From positions 1 through 44,937 of the forward strand of contig NZ_LZFW01000014.1 in assembly GCF_001676025.1 (NCBI RefSeq): a DNA stretch of 44,937 bases. Reading direction: 5' to 3'. Origin of the DNA: Vibrio sp. UCD-FRSSP16_30. GTDB lineage: Bacteria > Pseudomonadota > Gammaproteobacteria > Enterobacterales > Vibrionaceae. Shown here in pieces: positions 18,660 to 28,017 of this stretch; the first letter of the stretch is position 1; every line of letters begins with the position of its first letter. The notes beneath the pieces are model-generated. The model was given only the letters and a program-made list of their open reading frames with translations, was not told the origin of the DNA and searched no databases. A program made the translations under genes and the position numbers.

Positions 18660-20531
18660 ATGCGCAGCCCTTATCGATTCTTTCTGTCAACAGAGCGTAA
18701 AAATAAGCGTATTATTACTATCGCCTATGATATTTTTGCGATTGCGCTATCTCTTTATCTTTCAATAGCCGTAAGGTTAGGTACGATTTACATTCCATTA
18801 GGTCTAGACGAACTTGCAAGTATCACGCTAACGGTCATTGTAACTCTCTATTGTTTTACTAAACTTGGAATGTATCGCGCAGTTTTGCGTTATATGATGA
18901 TCCCAGCACTGGGAAATATTTTCTTAGCTGTTCTTATTTCCTCCTTAGTACTTGCTCTATCCGGATTCTTTTTCAAATCCTTTATCCCTCGCAGTGTCCC
19001 ATTTATATACACAGGTATTGCTATACTCACGCTTGGTGGACCAAGAATCCTAATCAGAACACTATTCCACTACTATTACCGTAGAAAGAAACCAAACGTT
19101 CTCATTTATGGTGCAGGGGAAACAGGGCGAAATCTAGCTTCCTCACTATTACAAGGAGATGAATACCATCCAGTAGCAATACTAGATGATGATCAGGAAA
19201 AAGACGGTAATATCATTTATGGCTTAAGAGTTTATCATAGCAGTCACTTTCAACGCCTATCTTCTCTTTATAGTCCTAAAAAGCTATTGCTCGCTATTAA
19301 TAACATCAGCCAGGGAAAGCGATTAAGACTTTTAGATGAATTATCACACTGGCCCATTGAGGTTCAATCAGTACCGTCCTTGCAAGATATTGCAGCAGGT
19401 AAAGGTAGCGCAACAGAAGTTAAAGACTTAGATATAGCGGATCTACTCGGGCGAGCGCCTATTGCTCCAGATCCAATTTTGATGAATCAGAATATTAAGA
19501 ATAAAGTGGTTATGGTTACCGGTGCTGGAGGGTCAATTGGATCGGAGCTGTGTAGACAAATTATCGCTCAAGAACCAAAAACACTCGTTCTTTTTGAACT
19601 AAATGAATATAACCTTTATAAAATAGATCAAGAATTAAAAGCGACAGTCATTAGGTTAAACATTCATTGTGAATTAGTCTCTTGTTTAGGTTCAGTACAA
19701 AACGAAAATCGGCTTGTGAATATAATGAGCGCACAGTCAGTAGAGACTATCTACCATGCAGCAGCATATAAACACGTTCCGATCGTTGAAGACAATATTA
19801 TCGAAGGTATACGAAATAACGTCTTCGGTACTCGAGCATGTGCCAAAGCGGCAATAGAAACCGGTGTAAATAACTTCACTTTAATATCAACAGACAAAGC
19901 TGTTAGACCCACTAACATCATGGGAGCAAGTAAACGTTTAGCTGAATTAGTACTACAAGCTTTTGTAGAAAAAGACAGTAACACAACATTTACAATGGTT
20001 AGATTTGGTAATGTCCTCGGTTCGTCTGGATCAGTTGTTCCATTATTTAAGAAACAAATTAGAAAAGGTGGCCCTGTTACAGTCACCCACCCCGATATCA
20101 CTCGATATTTCATGCTAATACCAGAAGCTGCACAACTCGTAATTCAAGCCAGTTCAATGGCGAAAAATGGTCAAGTGTTTGTATTAGATATGGGTGAACC
20201 CGTAAAAATATTAGACCTAGCTAAACGCATGATTCACTTAATGGGAATGAGAGTGACTGAAGAGGGTAAGGATAATGGAGATATAGCCATTACATTTTCT
20301 GGGCTACGTCCCGGTGAGAAGCTCTATGAAGAGTTATTAATTGGAGAAAATGTGGAAGGCACAAGTCACAAGAAAATCATGACAGCTCGAGAATCTAGTT
20401 TGAAGTATGATGAACTTGATAGAGTAATTCAAGAATTAGATAAAGCCTGTCATAATTTTGACATTAAATATGTAGAAAAACTACTTAAGGAACTGCCGTT
20501 GAATTATTGTAGAAATAAAATAATCAAGTAA
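18660..20531 (+). CDS. Membrane-bound UDP-sugar 4,6-dehydratase (WbpM/FlaA1-CapD type)
   Basis: About 623 residues. The N-terminal 140 residues hold about four membrane segments. A first Rossmann motif (VLIYGAGETGRNL) lies near 148 and the catalytic SDR core near 281 (VMVTGAGGSIGSEL), then STDKAVRPTNIMGASK near 409, where Met replaces the usual Tyr (Met-x3-Lys), as in the WbpM subfamily. Known members convert UDP-GlcNAc to the 4-keto-6-deoxy sugar, the precursor of QuiNAc, FucNAc and bacillosamine. I prefer the ATG at 18660, with GAGAAG upstream, over the GTG at 18642. It is divergent from the SDR and transferase genes that probably use its product. A terminator follows. Confidence 0.93.
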   Translation: MRSPYRFFLSTERKNKRIITIAYDIFAIALSLYLSIAVRLGTIYIPLGLDELASITLTVIVTLYCFTKLGMYRAVLRYMMIPALGNIFLAVLISSLVLALSGFFFKSFIPRSVPFIYTGIAILTLGGPRILIRTLFHYYYRRKKPNVLIYGAGETGRNLASSLLQGDEYHPVAILDDDQEKDGNIIYGLRVYHSSHFQRLSSLYSPKKLLLAINNISQGKRLRLLDELSHWPIEVQSVPSLQDIAAGKGSATEVKDLDIADLLGRAPIAPDPILMNQNIKNKVVMVTGAGGSIGSELCRQIIAQEPKTLVLFELNEYNLYKIDQELKATVIRLNIHCELVSCLGSVQNENRLVNIMSAQSVETIYHAAAYKHVPIVEDNIIEGIRNNVFGTRACAKAAIETGVNNFTLISTDKAVRPTNIMGASKRLAELVLQAFVEKDSNTTFTMVRFGNVLGSSGSVVPLFKKQIRKGGPVTVTHPDITRYFMLIPEAAQLVIQASSMAKNGQVFVLDMGEPVKILDLAKRMIHLMGMRVTEEGKDNGDIAITFSGLRPGEKLYEELLIGENVEGTSHKKIMTARESSLKYDELDRVIQELDKACHNFDIKYVEKLLKELPLNYCRNKIIK

Positions 20532-20541
20532 ATATATATTG

Positions 20542-20580
20542 AAAATTTCAATAGTGAACATAGTCCACTATTGAAATTTT
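20542..20580. terminator. Bidirectional terminator between convergent genes
   Basis: AAAATTTCAATAGTG and CACTATTGAAATTTT form a perfect 15-bp stem with a 9-nt loop. A-rich left and T-rich right edges give U-runs in both directions. It serves the WbpM-type gene and the long minus-strand operon that ends at 20594. Confidence 0.85.
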
Positions 20581-20593
20581 AATCACTTAATAT

Positions 20594-21865
20594 TTATTTA
20601 AATCTTCGATAAAAAGCTCTTAAATATTTGGTTAATTTATACTTCCTTGCCAACATTTTGACTTTGTTCTTTAACTTATATTTTGGTTGACTTCTGTAAG
20701 ATTTATCAAATAACATTCCAGAAACCACCAACTCCATATAGTGTTTTTCCATTTCTGACAAGTTTGATAGCTTATTATGTCCCTTAAGTAGCGCGACTTC
20801 ATCAATAATATCTTTCCAACCAGATATGAATTTATCTAATGAAAACTCATTAGTAATATTAAGGGCATTCGTTGAATAAGTGCTTCTTATAGATTCATCA
20901 TCAATAAGAGTCTTTAATGCTTCGGAAAATCGTTCACTATCTTTCAAATGAGACTCGACCAAAATCCCATTATAGTTGTTAGTAACAAGTTGATTTACAC
21001 CTTCGCAATCTGCAAAAGCAACAACAGGTAAACCAACAGACATTGCCTCACCTGCAACCAAACCAAAACCTTCAAATGCAGATGGAAAAGCAAAAATACT
21101 AGCAACTGACAATACTTCATGTACATTATCAATGGAATCATTTACTACAACTTGAGAGTCTAAGCCAAGTTTAGTAACCAACGCTTGTATTTCTTTCTTC
21201 CCACCAAACCAATCACCCCCATATAAATGGAGTTTCCAATCAGGGTAATCTTTAGCGATTACAGAAAATGCTTTCACTAAAACATCCTGTTGTTTTTGTT
21301 CGAGATGATAGCGAGCAATATTTACAATTATATTTCGCTTAGTAAATTGATTTGTTAGTGGACTACTCAATACAGGATTAGTAATTACGCGAATATTTTC
21401 AGGGTTTGTATACCCTGAAGCAAAACTTTCAAATAGAACGTGATTTAAATCAGCAGAATGCCTAATAGCATTTAAAAAATCCCGATCACGATACAATGAC
21501 CGACGAATTTCTTTATCTGAATTATGCTCGGAAATTATTACAGGGTATGGAGTATCAACACAGGCACGGGACATTTTATACAGAGAACGATTGGATCCCA
21601 TAGAAATAACCACATCAGGATCAATTGACTCCACAAATGCACGTAATTTTCTTTTATTTGGCTCCGAAAATGGAGTGAACTTTTGAAAATATACTGGTGT
21701 ATTGAGTGGTAATTCGTACTGATTTCTAGGATCTGGTACATCCTCAGTTACTATACTAAATTGATATTCCGCTGGAAAATAATCAACCATGTAAGTAACG
21801 AGTTTTTCAATCCCACCTTTCTGCCAATATTGGCTATAAATTAAAACTTTCACTATCGTTCTCAC
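20594..21865 (-). CDS. Glycosyltransferase family 4
   Basis: A 423-residue GT-B retaining glycosyltransferase, cytoplasmic face of the membrane. The N-terminal YSQYWQKGGIEKLV segment is the acceptor-side loop, and the donor-binding region includes FPSAFEGFGLVAGEAMSVGLP with the two Glu residues of the E-x7-E motif. The last 50 residues are very basic, which may promote membrane contact. The start is GTG at 21865, overlapping the TGA stop of the upstream gene (GTGA), so the two are likely translationally coupled. It is the last gene of the ops-controlled operon, followed by a terminator. Donor and linkage are unknown. Confidence 0.88.
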   Translation of the reverse strand: MRTIVKVLIYSQYWQKGGIEKLVTYMVDYFPAEYQFSIVTEDVPDPRNQYELPLNTPVYFQKFTPFSEPNKRKLRAFVESIDPDVVISMGSNRSLYKMSRACVDTPYPVIISEHNSDKEIRRSLYRDRDFLNAIRHSADLNHVLFESFASGYTNPENIRVITNPVLSSPLTNQFTKRNIIVNIARYHLEQKQQDVLVKAFSVIAKDYPDWKLHLYGGDWFGGKKEIQALVTKLGLDSQVVVNDSIDNVHEVLSVASIFAFPSAFEGFGLVAGEAMSVGLPVVAFADCEGVNQLVTNNYNGILVESHLKDSERFSEALKTLIDDESIRSTYSTNALNITNEFSLDKFISGWKDIIDEVALLKGHNKLSNLSEMEKHYMELVVSGMLFDKSYRSQPKYKLKNKVKMLARKYKLTKYLRAFYRRFK

Positions 21866-24039
21866 TTAATACAATCTAGTACACGCGATGCATTATTACC
21901 ATCCGCATCAAACTTATGGAATTTATTTTTGATTTTTTCATACTGTTTATCTAATACATAATCACTATTAATAACAACATTATGAATATGTTCAATTAAA
22001 CAATCAAAACTATCAATAATAAATTCATGTGGAATAAAATCATCAGATGAATAATTAAACCCACGATTTAATTTATATATATCAATATCAGGCGTATATA
22101 ACAATACAGGTCGATTTGTTACCATATAATCAAGATATAAACTGGAGTAATCTGTAATTAAAACATCAGTTTCTCTCATTATAACATTCACATCTGGATA
22201 ATCATTTAAATAAATAATATTATCCGATAAAAGTGAAGATTTTGAATGCTGTCTTAACATATTTGCATGAACACGAATTCCGAACACCGTATTTGTTTTC
22301 TTGCATAGGTCGTCCAAAATCTTTAACTGTTCAATACCAAATGCACAAGGAGATTCATCATTATATCGCCAAGTTGGAGCAAATAATATTAACTTTCTAC
22401 CAGCAACTCTCGAGTGTAAAGAATCAAGATGAAGTTTGTAATCTTTTGGTAATTCACTTTCATCCATAGCAAGAAAATCATGCCTAGGTAAACCAGTTAA
22501 TTTAACTTTATCTGGAGCTTTGGGAGAAAAACTTTTTTCCATAACGGATTTATCATCAACTGAATTTGCAATGGTAATGGCATACCGCTTTGATTCTAAA
22601 GACCAGTGATTCTCTAAATTTTCTGAAACTGCCAATCCTACCTTTTTAATCGGTATTCCATGCCAAAGTTGAATTATTTTTCGTTTATTTAAATTACCTA
22701 ATTTTCTGTAACCAAACACGGCATGTAAACTATAACCCGTAAAAATTTTGCCACAACGAAGCATGGATAAAATTGCTCTAACCGAATGTAATGGATAAAA
22801 AACAATGTTATGTTCAATATCAGGTTCTACTTTCTTGTTGCTATTTAAAATTACTACTTTTCTAATTGAACGATCATTCTTAACTTTCTCGAACAATGCT
22901 CTAGGATTATCTAACGTATGTTCTTCATGACGAGCCCAACTAGTAAATAGCCAGATATCCTTTCTTTTTGGAACGAGTCTATCTAGTATAGAAATACTTC
23001 TTTCAGACATCCAAAGTATTACCCTTTTAATTAAAGGATTACTACTTTTAATAATTTTCGAATTAAAGTCAAATTCCATCACCTTACAAAAACCATTAAA
23101 AATATTTAAGTATTTTTCCTGAAACTCAATCGGTACTACGTTGATTAATTCAGTTGAAAACTCATCAAAATACACATTTATCTGTTGTAACTCTTCTTTA
23201 GAATATAAACTCTTAGTACTAATCAAACTTTTCAAAAAGTTATTTGTATTAGCATAACAACATGTAGGAACCTTAGCCCCCCACTTATTCATATGGTCCA
23301 AATATTCATTTTCAAAATATGGCTTTATAGATGTAATAATAGAACCAAAGAAGTTAGGTAATCGTTCTACTTCTCGTTTTACATTCCCAGTAAGTGTAGA
23401 ATATCGCTTATTATAATGAACATGAGTATTATCAATGCAGGATATTATATTACACCGCTTAGTCAAAAATGGTAGAATTTGGGCATCTTCAAGATACATT
23501 GATACAAAATTAACATCGTCAAACAATGATTTCCTATATAGCTTATTCCAGACTTGAGGTGTTAGAAAAGGCAAACCATCATTTAGATCTATTCTATAAG
23601 CACAATGTTCACCTTTAATAATTCCCGTAGGTGAACCTACCATGTAGTTACGATCATCATATACATATCGAATTAGACATTGCGATATATCAGAATTATT
23701 GTCTATTGATGATTCACAGAGAGATGATAATAAATTTGGTTCAAAATAATCATCAGCATCAATAAATGACAGAAATTCACCTTTAGCATGCCCTATACCA
23801 TTATTTCGTGTTATGCCGACTCCAGAATTAATATCATTGCTAAATACAGAGATTTTAGAATGATGTTTTTCTAGATCTAAAAGAATATTCAGAGTGTCAT
23901 CGGTACTACAATCATCAATACATATAATTTCAATATTATTATATGTTTGACTTAACACTGAGCGTAATGTTCCTTCTATAGTTTCCTCAGCATTGTGACA
24001 TGGTATGATGACACTAATTAGTGGTGGGTTTTTTATCAT
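21862..24039 (-). CDS. Fusion of GT2 glycosyltransferase and CDP-glycerol glycerophosphotransferase
   Basis: A 725-residue two-domain protein. Residues 1 to about 230 are a GT2/GT-A domain (SVIIPCHNAEETIEGTLRS, DDCSTDDT, SFIDADDYF). From about 365 to the end is a TagB/TagF-type glycerophosphotransferase domain (KDIWLFTSWARHEEHTLDNP, QLWHGIPIKKVGL with the conserved His, VLITDYSSLYLDYM). Family knowledge: such domains transfer glycerol-phosphate (or ribitol-phosphate) from a CDP-polyol to a growing polymer. The fusion suggests one protein adds a sugar and a polyol-phosphate in turn. It starts one base after the upstream GT2 gene's stop. A glycerophosphate donor is supported by the TagD-like gene in the same operon. 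Confidence 0.9.
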   Translation of the reverse strand: MIKNPPLISVIIPCHNAEETIEGTLRSVLSQTYNNIEIICIDDCSTDDTLNILLDLEKHHSKISVFSNDINSGVGITRNNGIGHAKGEFLSFIDADDYFEPNLLSSLCESSIDNNSDISQCLIRYVYDDRNYMVGSPTGIIKGEHCAYRIDLNDGLPFLTPQVWNKLYRKSLFDDVNFVSMYLEDAQILPFLTKRCNIISCIDNTHVHYNKRYSTLTGNVKREVERLPNFFGSIITSIKPYFENEYLDHMNKWGAKVPTCCYANTNNFLKSLISTKSLYSKEELQQINVYFDEFSTELINVVPIEFQEKYLNIFNGFCKVMEFDFNSKIIKSSNPLIKRVILWMSERSISILDRLVPKRKDIWLFTSWARHEEHTLDNPRALFEKVKNDRSIRKVVILNSNKKVEPDIEHNIVFYPLHSVRAILSMLRCGKIFTGYSLHAVFGYRKLGNLNKRKIIQLWHGIPIKKVGLAVSENLENHWSLESKRYAITIANSVDDKSVMEKSFSPKAPDKVKLTGLPRHDFLAMDESELPKDYKLHLDSLHSRVAGRKLILFAPTWRYNDESPCAFGIEQLKILDDLCKKTNTVFGIRVHANMLRQHSKSSLLSDNIIYLNDYPDVNVIMRETDVLITDYSSLYLDYMVTNRPVLLYTPDIDIYKLNRGFNYSSDDFIPHEFIIDSFDCLIEHIHNVVINSDYVLDKQYEKIKNKFHKFDADGNNASRVLDCIK

Positions 24040-24040
24040 C

Positions 24041-24982
24041 CTAATGGTTCCTAAAAGATAGTTTTAATTTTATTAAAAGTAATAACATACACTTTACTTT
24101 ACTTGTTATCCCAGAATTATTAAAAATCAAGTATTTATTATTAAGTACTGAAAAGCCATCGATGATATTCATAAATGCATTATCAGTTAACCTTTTACGT
24201 TGCTTAATTATAATGTTAAATGTATGACCAATAAAAATATCATTTATTGTCATTAATATTTTCTTATTTTTTATATTAATAACATCGTCATAAACTGTGG
24301 AATATTGACTTATAATATCTGAATGCTTATCACTGCTTGAATTTAGAATACTACCTGTGCGCTGCCTATAATAATAACCCACAAATGATGTTGTTACTAT
24401 TGTTCTAGATTTAAGCAAAGCCTGGTAGTTGAATGAAATATCTTCATAGTATCCTTCCTTGAAGGATAACATCTCTCTTAAATAAAACTCTCTTTTATAA
24501 GCTTTATTCCAACAAACTTGAAAATTCGAAAATAATAGTTCTCTGTCTTCAATGTTAGTAATATTTTTCCCTTTCAAATCGCTTAATATTTTTGAATTTG
24601 GATTAATTATTTGTTTACTGTTCAACCAAAATCGCAAAAAATTAAATATAATCAACTCACTAGAGAACTCACTCAAACATGCGAGTAATTCTGGTGATAT
24701 TTTATCATCAGAATCAACAAATAATATATACTCACCTACAGCAACTCTAGCACCAATATTTCTCGCATTTCCTGGGCCTAAGCTTTCATTTAGATAAATA
24801 ACTTTAACATTTGACTTTTCTTCAGCGACCATTAATAAGTTAGTCGAACCATCATTTGATGCATCGTCAATAAGTATTAATTCAAAATCAGGGTAACTTT
24901 GAGTAAAGATCGAATTTAAGCACTCATCTAAAACGTTTACTACATTATATACAGGAACGATAATACTATATTTAATAGCCAT
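24041..24982 (-). CDS. Glycosyltransferase family 2
   Basis: A 313-residue GT-A glycosyltransferase. The N-terminal domain shows SIIVPVYNVVNVLDECLNS, the nucleotide-contacting LILIDDASNDGST and the metal-binding FVDSDD. No membrane segment is seen, though the C-terminus is basic and hydrophobic and may bind the membrane. Donor and acceptor are unknown. It lies 5 bp after the ABC ATPase gene and one base before the GT2-glycerophosphotransferase fusion, inside one tight operon. Its N-terminal domain is related to that of the fusion, so the two may have arisen by duplication. Confidence 0.88.
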   Translation of the reverse strand: MAIKYSIIVPVYNVVNVLDECLNSIFTQSYPDFELILIDDASNDGSTNLLMVAEEKSNVKVIYLNESLGPGNARNIGARVAVGEYILFVDSDDKISPELLACLSEFSSELIIFNFLRFWLNSKQIINPNSKILSDLKGKNITNIEDRELLFSNFQVCWNKAYKREFYLREMLSFKEGYYEDISFNYQALLKSRTIVTTSFVGYYYRQRTGSILNSSSDKHSDIISQYSTVYDDVINIKNKKILMTINDIFIGHTFNIIIKQRKRLTDNAFMNIIDGFSVLNNKYLIFNNSGITSKVKCMLLLLIKLKLSFRNH

Positions 24983-24987
24983 TTAGT

Positions 24988-25728
24988 CTACTTATATTCT
25001 GCAAGAACATCTTCAACAGAACCATCAAATAAAACTGTACCCTTATCCAAATAAATAGCTCTATTACACATATTTCTTATATCGCTATCTGAGTGAGAAA
25101 CAATAATTATTAACTTTGACTCTTTAATTATTTCTTTCATTCTTTTTAGACACTTATCTCTAAAATACTTATCGCCAACACTAAGTACTTCATCAATAAT
25201 TAAAATATCACTACGAAATGAGGTGGCAATTGAGAAAGCCAAACGAGAAACCATGCCACTTGAATAGGTCTCAACAGGATTACTTATTGATTCTTTTAAT
25301 TCAGAAAACTCTATTATTCCCGATATTTTATCTTCTATCTCTTTTTTGTTTTTTCCTAAAAGTGCACCCGCTAAGTAGATATTATCTAGTCCACTTAATT
25401 CACGAGTGAAGAAAGAATTTAAGGTTAATAATGCACCGATATCAACGGTACTTTTAAATTTACCTTTTGTAGGCGATAGGACTCCTGATAGAACCTTACA
25501 TAATGTTGATTTTCCTGCGCCATTTCGACCGACTATGCCAACAATATCACCTTCGTAAAACTTCAAATTAACGTTATTCAAGGCTGCCTTTCTAAAAGAG
25601 TTAGATTCCTTAACAACCTTTTCCCTCTCGTGCTTTGATAAGAATAATTTTTTCAATGAATAGCTTTGAGCCTGTGTATACACAAGTGATACATCATCTA
25701 ACTCAACAACAAGGTTAGTATTTGACAT
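24988..25728 (-). CDS. Polysaccharide ABC exporter, ATP-binding subunit (KpsT/Wzt/TagH family)
   Basis: A 246-residue ATPase. Walker A is GRNGAGKST (67-75), the signature TYSSGMVSRLAF falls at about 154-165, Walker B is ILIIDE (175-180), and the H-loop His is at 212. It powers export of a polymer or lipid-linked glycan across the inner membrane together with the adjacent permease. It lacks the C-terminal carbohydrate-binding domain of Wzt proteins such as E. coli O9a, so it resembles the short KpsT/TagH-core class. Its ATG shares one base with the permease stop (TAATG), which indicates translational coupling. Confidence 0.93.
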   Translation of the reverse strand: MSNTNLVVELDDVSLVYTQAQSYSLKKLFLSKHEREKVVKESNSFRKAALNNVNLKFYEGDIVGIVGRNGAGKSTLCKVLSGVLSPTKGKFKSTVDIGALLTLNSFFTRELSGLDNIYLAGALLGKNKKEIEDKISGIIEFSELKESISNPVETYSSGMVSRLAFSIATSFRSDILIIDEVLSVGDKYFRDKCLKRMKEIIKESKLIIIVSHSDSDIRNMCNRAIYLDKGTVLFDGSVEDVLAEYK

Positions 25729-26498
25729 TAGACATTCCTAATTATGTGTGTTCTTAGCAACTTTGATAGATAAAGTAAAATACAAAGAGCAGCGGTGCCT
25801 AAGGCTAAAACAATAAAATTATGAGAAATACTAACTGTTTCAGGGTAAATAAGTGACTTATAAAACAAATCGATTAATTGAGCCAGAGGATTAAAATCCA
25901 CAAGCCAACGGTGTTTTTCCGGTATTCTATCGGCAGAGTAAATGATTGGAGTAATATAAAATAATATTCTCAAACCAAAACTAACAAGAAATGCAGTATC
26001 TCTAACAAATACATTTAATATTGCTAAAACTAGAGAGAGAGCGCTAACTACTATAATTGTGGCAACTAATGTTAATACAAGAGCAAAAACATCGGGAATA
26101 TATCCCATGTATACCAAAATAACTTGTAATAGAGCATAACCAAATATAAATAAATATGTTTGCCCAAACACTTCAGATATGGGCAATATTGGTAAGGGCA
26201 TTTTTACCTGAGTCACAATACCCTTATAACGTGCAAATGAAGTAGTTGCTACACTTAATGCAGTACTCCACCACTTCCAAAGCGTTACCCCAATAGCTAT
26301 CATAAGAATTCTATCTGGGCTAGAATGACCGAAAATAACACCTACGACATAACTGTATAATGCAATCAAAGTTAGAGGTTCGATAAACCACCAAAGATAG
26401 CCTAAAATAGTACCTCTAACATTAGCTTTTTGTTTAAGGTGAGCCAATGTATATAAAATATATAGATTTCTCGACACTGCACATGTTTTACTTCTCAT
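25728..26498 (-). CDS. Polysaccharide ABC exporter, permease subunit (KpsM/Wzm/TagG family)
   Basis: A 256-residue integral membrane protein with about six hydrophobic segments. The N-terminal amphipathic stretch (YTLAHLKQKANVRGTILGYL), followed by WWFIEPL, is typical of ABC-2 type polysaccharide permeases. It pairs with the ATPase whose start overlaps its stop. No kpsE, kpsD, kpsC or kpsS homologue is visible nearby, so how the polymer crosses the periplasm, and whether it starts on a Kdo or undecaprenyl anchor, cannot be told from the window. It lies 8 bp after the cytidylyltransferase gene. Confidence 0.9.
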   Translation of the reverse strand: MRSKTCAVSRNLYILYTLAHLKQKANVRGTILGYLWWFIEPLTLIALYSYVVGVIFGHSSPDRILMIAIGVTLWKWWSTALSVATTSFARYKGIVTQVKMPLPILPISEVFGQTYLFIFGYALLQVILVYMGYIPDVFALVLTLVATIIVVSALSLVLAILNVFVRDTAFLVSFGLRILFYITPIIYSADRIPEKHRWLVDFNPLAQLIDLFYKSLIYPETVSISHNFIVLALGTAALCILLYLSKLLRTHIIRNV

Positions 26499-26506
26499 AA
26501 GATAAA

Positions 26507-26902
26507 TTACTCAACGTGATCACGAACTGTTTTTATGATTTCTGTTGTTGATATATCAGCAGTACGCGATAAATAAACTACTTTACATATATCTGAGAAT
26601 TCATCAAATCTTCCTGCCCAATCGTCTCCCATGACTAAAATATCAGCTTTGCTCTCTAGGATATATTGGCGTTTGTCTTCCAAAGAATGCTCAAAGAAGA
26701 CCTCATCAACACAATGAATAGCATTGACAATCTGTGCTCGACTATTCTCATTGTAAACAGGATAACGTTGCTTTTTCGAAAAATTAAGCTTATCGGTAGA
26801 TACGCCAACAATCAAATAATCACCAAGATCTTTAGCTCTCTCAAGGATATTCACATGACCTATATGAAATACATCAAATGTTCCAAATGTAATTACGCGC
26901 AT
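26507..26902 (-). CDS. tagD: Glycerol-3-phosphate cytidylyltransferase
   Basis: A 131-residue cytoplasmic enzyme that makes CDP-glycerol from CTP and glycerol-3-phosphate. TFGTFDVFHIGH contains the nucleotidyltransferase HxGH (His13, His16), and the C-terminal RTADISTT (113-120) matches the RTxGISTT signature with Gly replaced by Asp. MGDDWAGRFD is also diagnostic. The length equals that of Bacillus TagD. Known family members feed teichoic acid synthesis in Gram-positives and glycerol-phosphate capsules in some Gram-negatives. It sits between the ABC permease and a GT4 gene, with two CDP-glycerol-using domains in the same operon. FAD-synthetase-like or other cytidylyltransferase activity is less likely. 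Confidence 0.9.
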   Translation of the reverse strand: MRVITFGTFDVFHIGHVNILERAKDLGDYLIVGVSTDKLNFSKKQRYPVYNENSRAQIVNAIHCVDEVFFEHSLEDKRQYILESKADILVMGDDWAGRFDEFSDICKVVYLSRTADISTTEIIKTVRDHVE

Positions 26903-26904
26903 TT

Positions 26905-28017
26905 TTACTCTCTATCTAATTTATAAATTCTTTTATAACAATCTATTACATGTTTATCTGTATAAGCGTTTACAACATGAATTCGACCTTTCTCACCAAG
27001 CATAGCACAGTAGTCTCGCTCACTAAGTTTAATGATTGCTTGTGTTAATTCTTCAATATCAGAGGTTGGTACTACTAAACCATTCAGACCATTTGTAACA
27101 AAGTCTTTACAACCACCAATATCGGTAGTAATAACTGGTCTCCTGCAAGCATTTGCTTCAATTAATATTCGCGGTAGCCCCTCACCATAACGGGTCGGCA
27201 ACGCGATAACATCATTATCTGCTATCACTTTTTGCATTCCATCATTAATTTGTCCCAGCCAGTTTATTTTTCCTTCTTGAGACCATGTTTCAAGTTTTGC
27301 TAGCGGAATCGCCTCATTACTGTCATTATCAATGATTCCAGCTACATTAAGAATCACGGGATAACCACTTAATTGAACATTCTTAACGGCTTGAATAAGA
27401 TCTCGTAATCCCTTCCCTTCTAATAATCTGGCTGCAAACAGGATTTTTAACGGCGCGTCTACAACATCAATTTTAGGTGCGTCATATTCTTCGACATTCA
27501 CACCTGAACCAGGAACTACAATAGAGTTATATTGTGAGCAGATTTTATTTGTAATAAAATACTCTCGATCTGTATTATTCTCAAACGTAAATACCGAATT
27601 TTTATTATTGCCTATTAATCGATAAATAATAATTATTACTTTAGCTATTAACCTACTTTGCGATGTATTTTGACTAAACATTGAACCCATTCCCGGGATA
27701 GTCAGGTATATAGGTACTCGAGCAAATAATGCAATTAAACCAAACATAATGTTTGGCTTAATTGTCACTGAATGGATAAAGTCTGGCTTTACCTTAACAA
27801 AAGTTTTCACTGCTTGATAAAGTGTGCGTATATTGTCAAACAGACCAACTGATGACCGTGTCAACGATAAGTTAGTGACATTGGCTTGGTTAAGATCTGT
27901 TGGCTTTGACATACATAAATGAACGTCAAAATCTTCAGTCATACTTGATTGAATTCTACTCTTCCAATGTAAGTCGTAATACCACCCAACATTTATTGCA
28001 AACAATAATTTTTTCAT
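26905..28017 (-). CDS. Glycosyltransferase family 4
   Basis: A 370-residue GT-B enzyme. The donor-site motif reads PTRYGEGLPRILIEANACRRP, with the two Glu residues of the GT4 signature. The N-terminal half has IHSVTIKPNIMFGL and IPGMGSMFS, a pattern seen in WbpH/PglA-like transferases that add an early HexNAc-type residue to a lipid-linked acceptor; that specificity is only a guess. Its ATG overlaps the stop of the upstream glycerophosphotransferase gene by 4 bases (ATGA), and it ends two bases before tagD. Confidence 0.86.
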   Translation of the reverse strand: MKKLLFAINVGWYYDLHWKSRIQSSMTEDFDVHLCMSKPTDLNQANVTNLSLTRSSVGLFDNIRTLYQAVKTFVKVKPDFIHSVTIKPNIMFGLIALFARVPIYLTIPGMGSMFSQNTSQSRLIAKVIIIIYRLIGNNKNSVFTFENNTDREYFITNKICSQYNSIVVPGSGVNVEEYDAPKIDVVDAPLKILFAARLLEGKGLRDLIQAVKNVQLSGYPVILNVAGIIDNDSNEAIPLAKLETWSQEGKINWLGQINDGMQKVIADNDVIALPTRYGEGLPRILIEANACRRPVITTDIGGCKDFVTNGLNGLVVPTSDIEELTQAIIKLSERDYCAMLGEKGRIHVVNAYTDKHVIDCYKRIYKLDRE

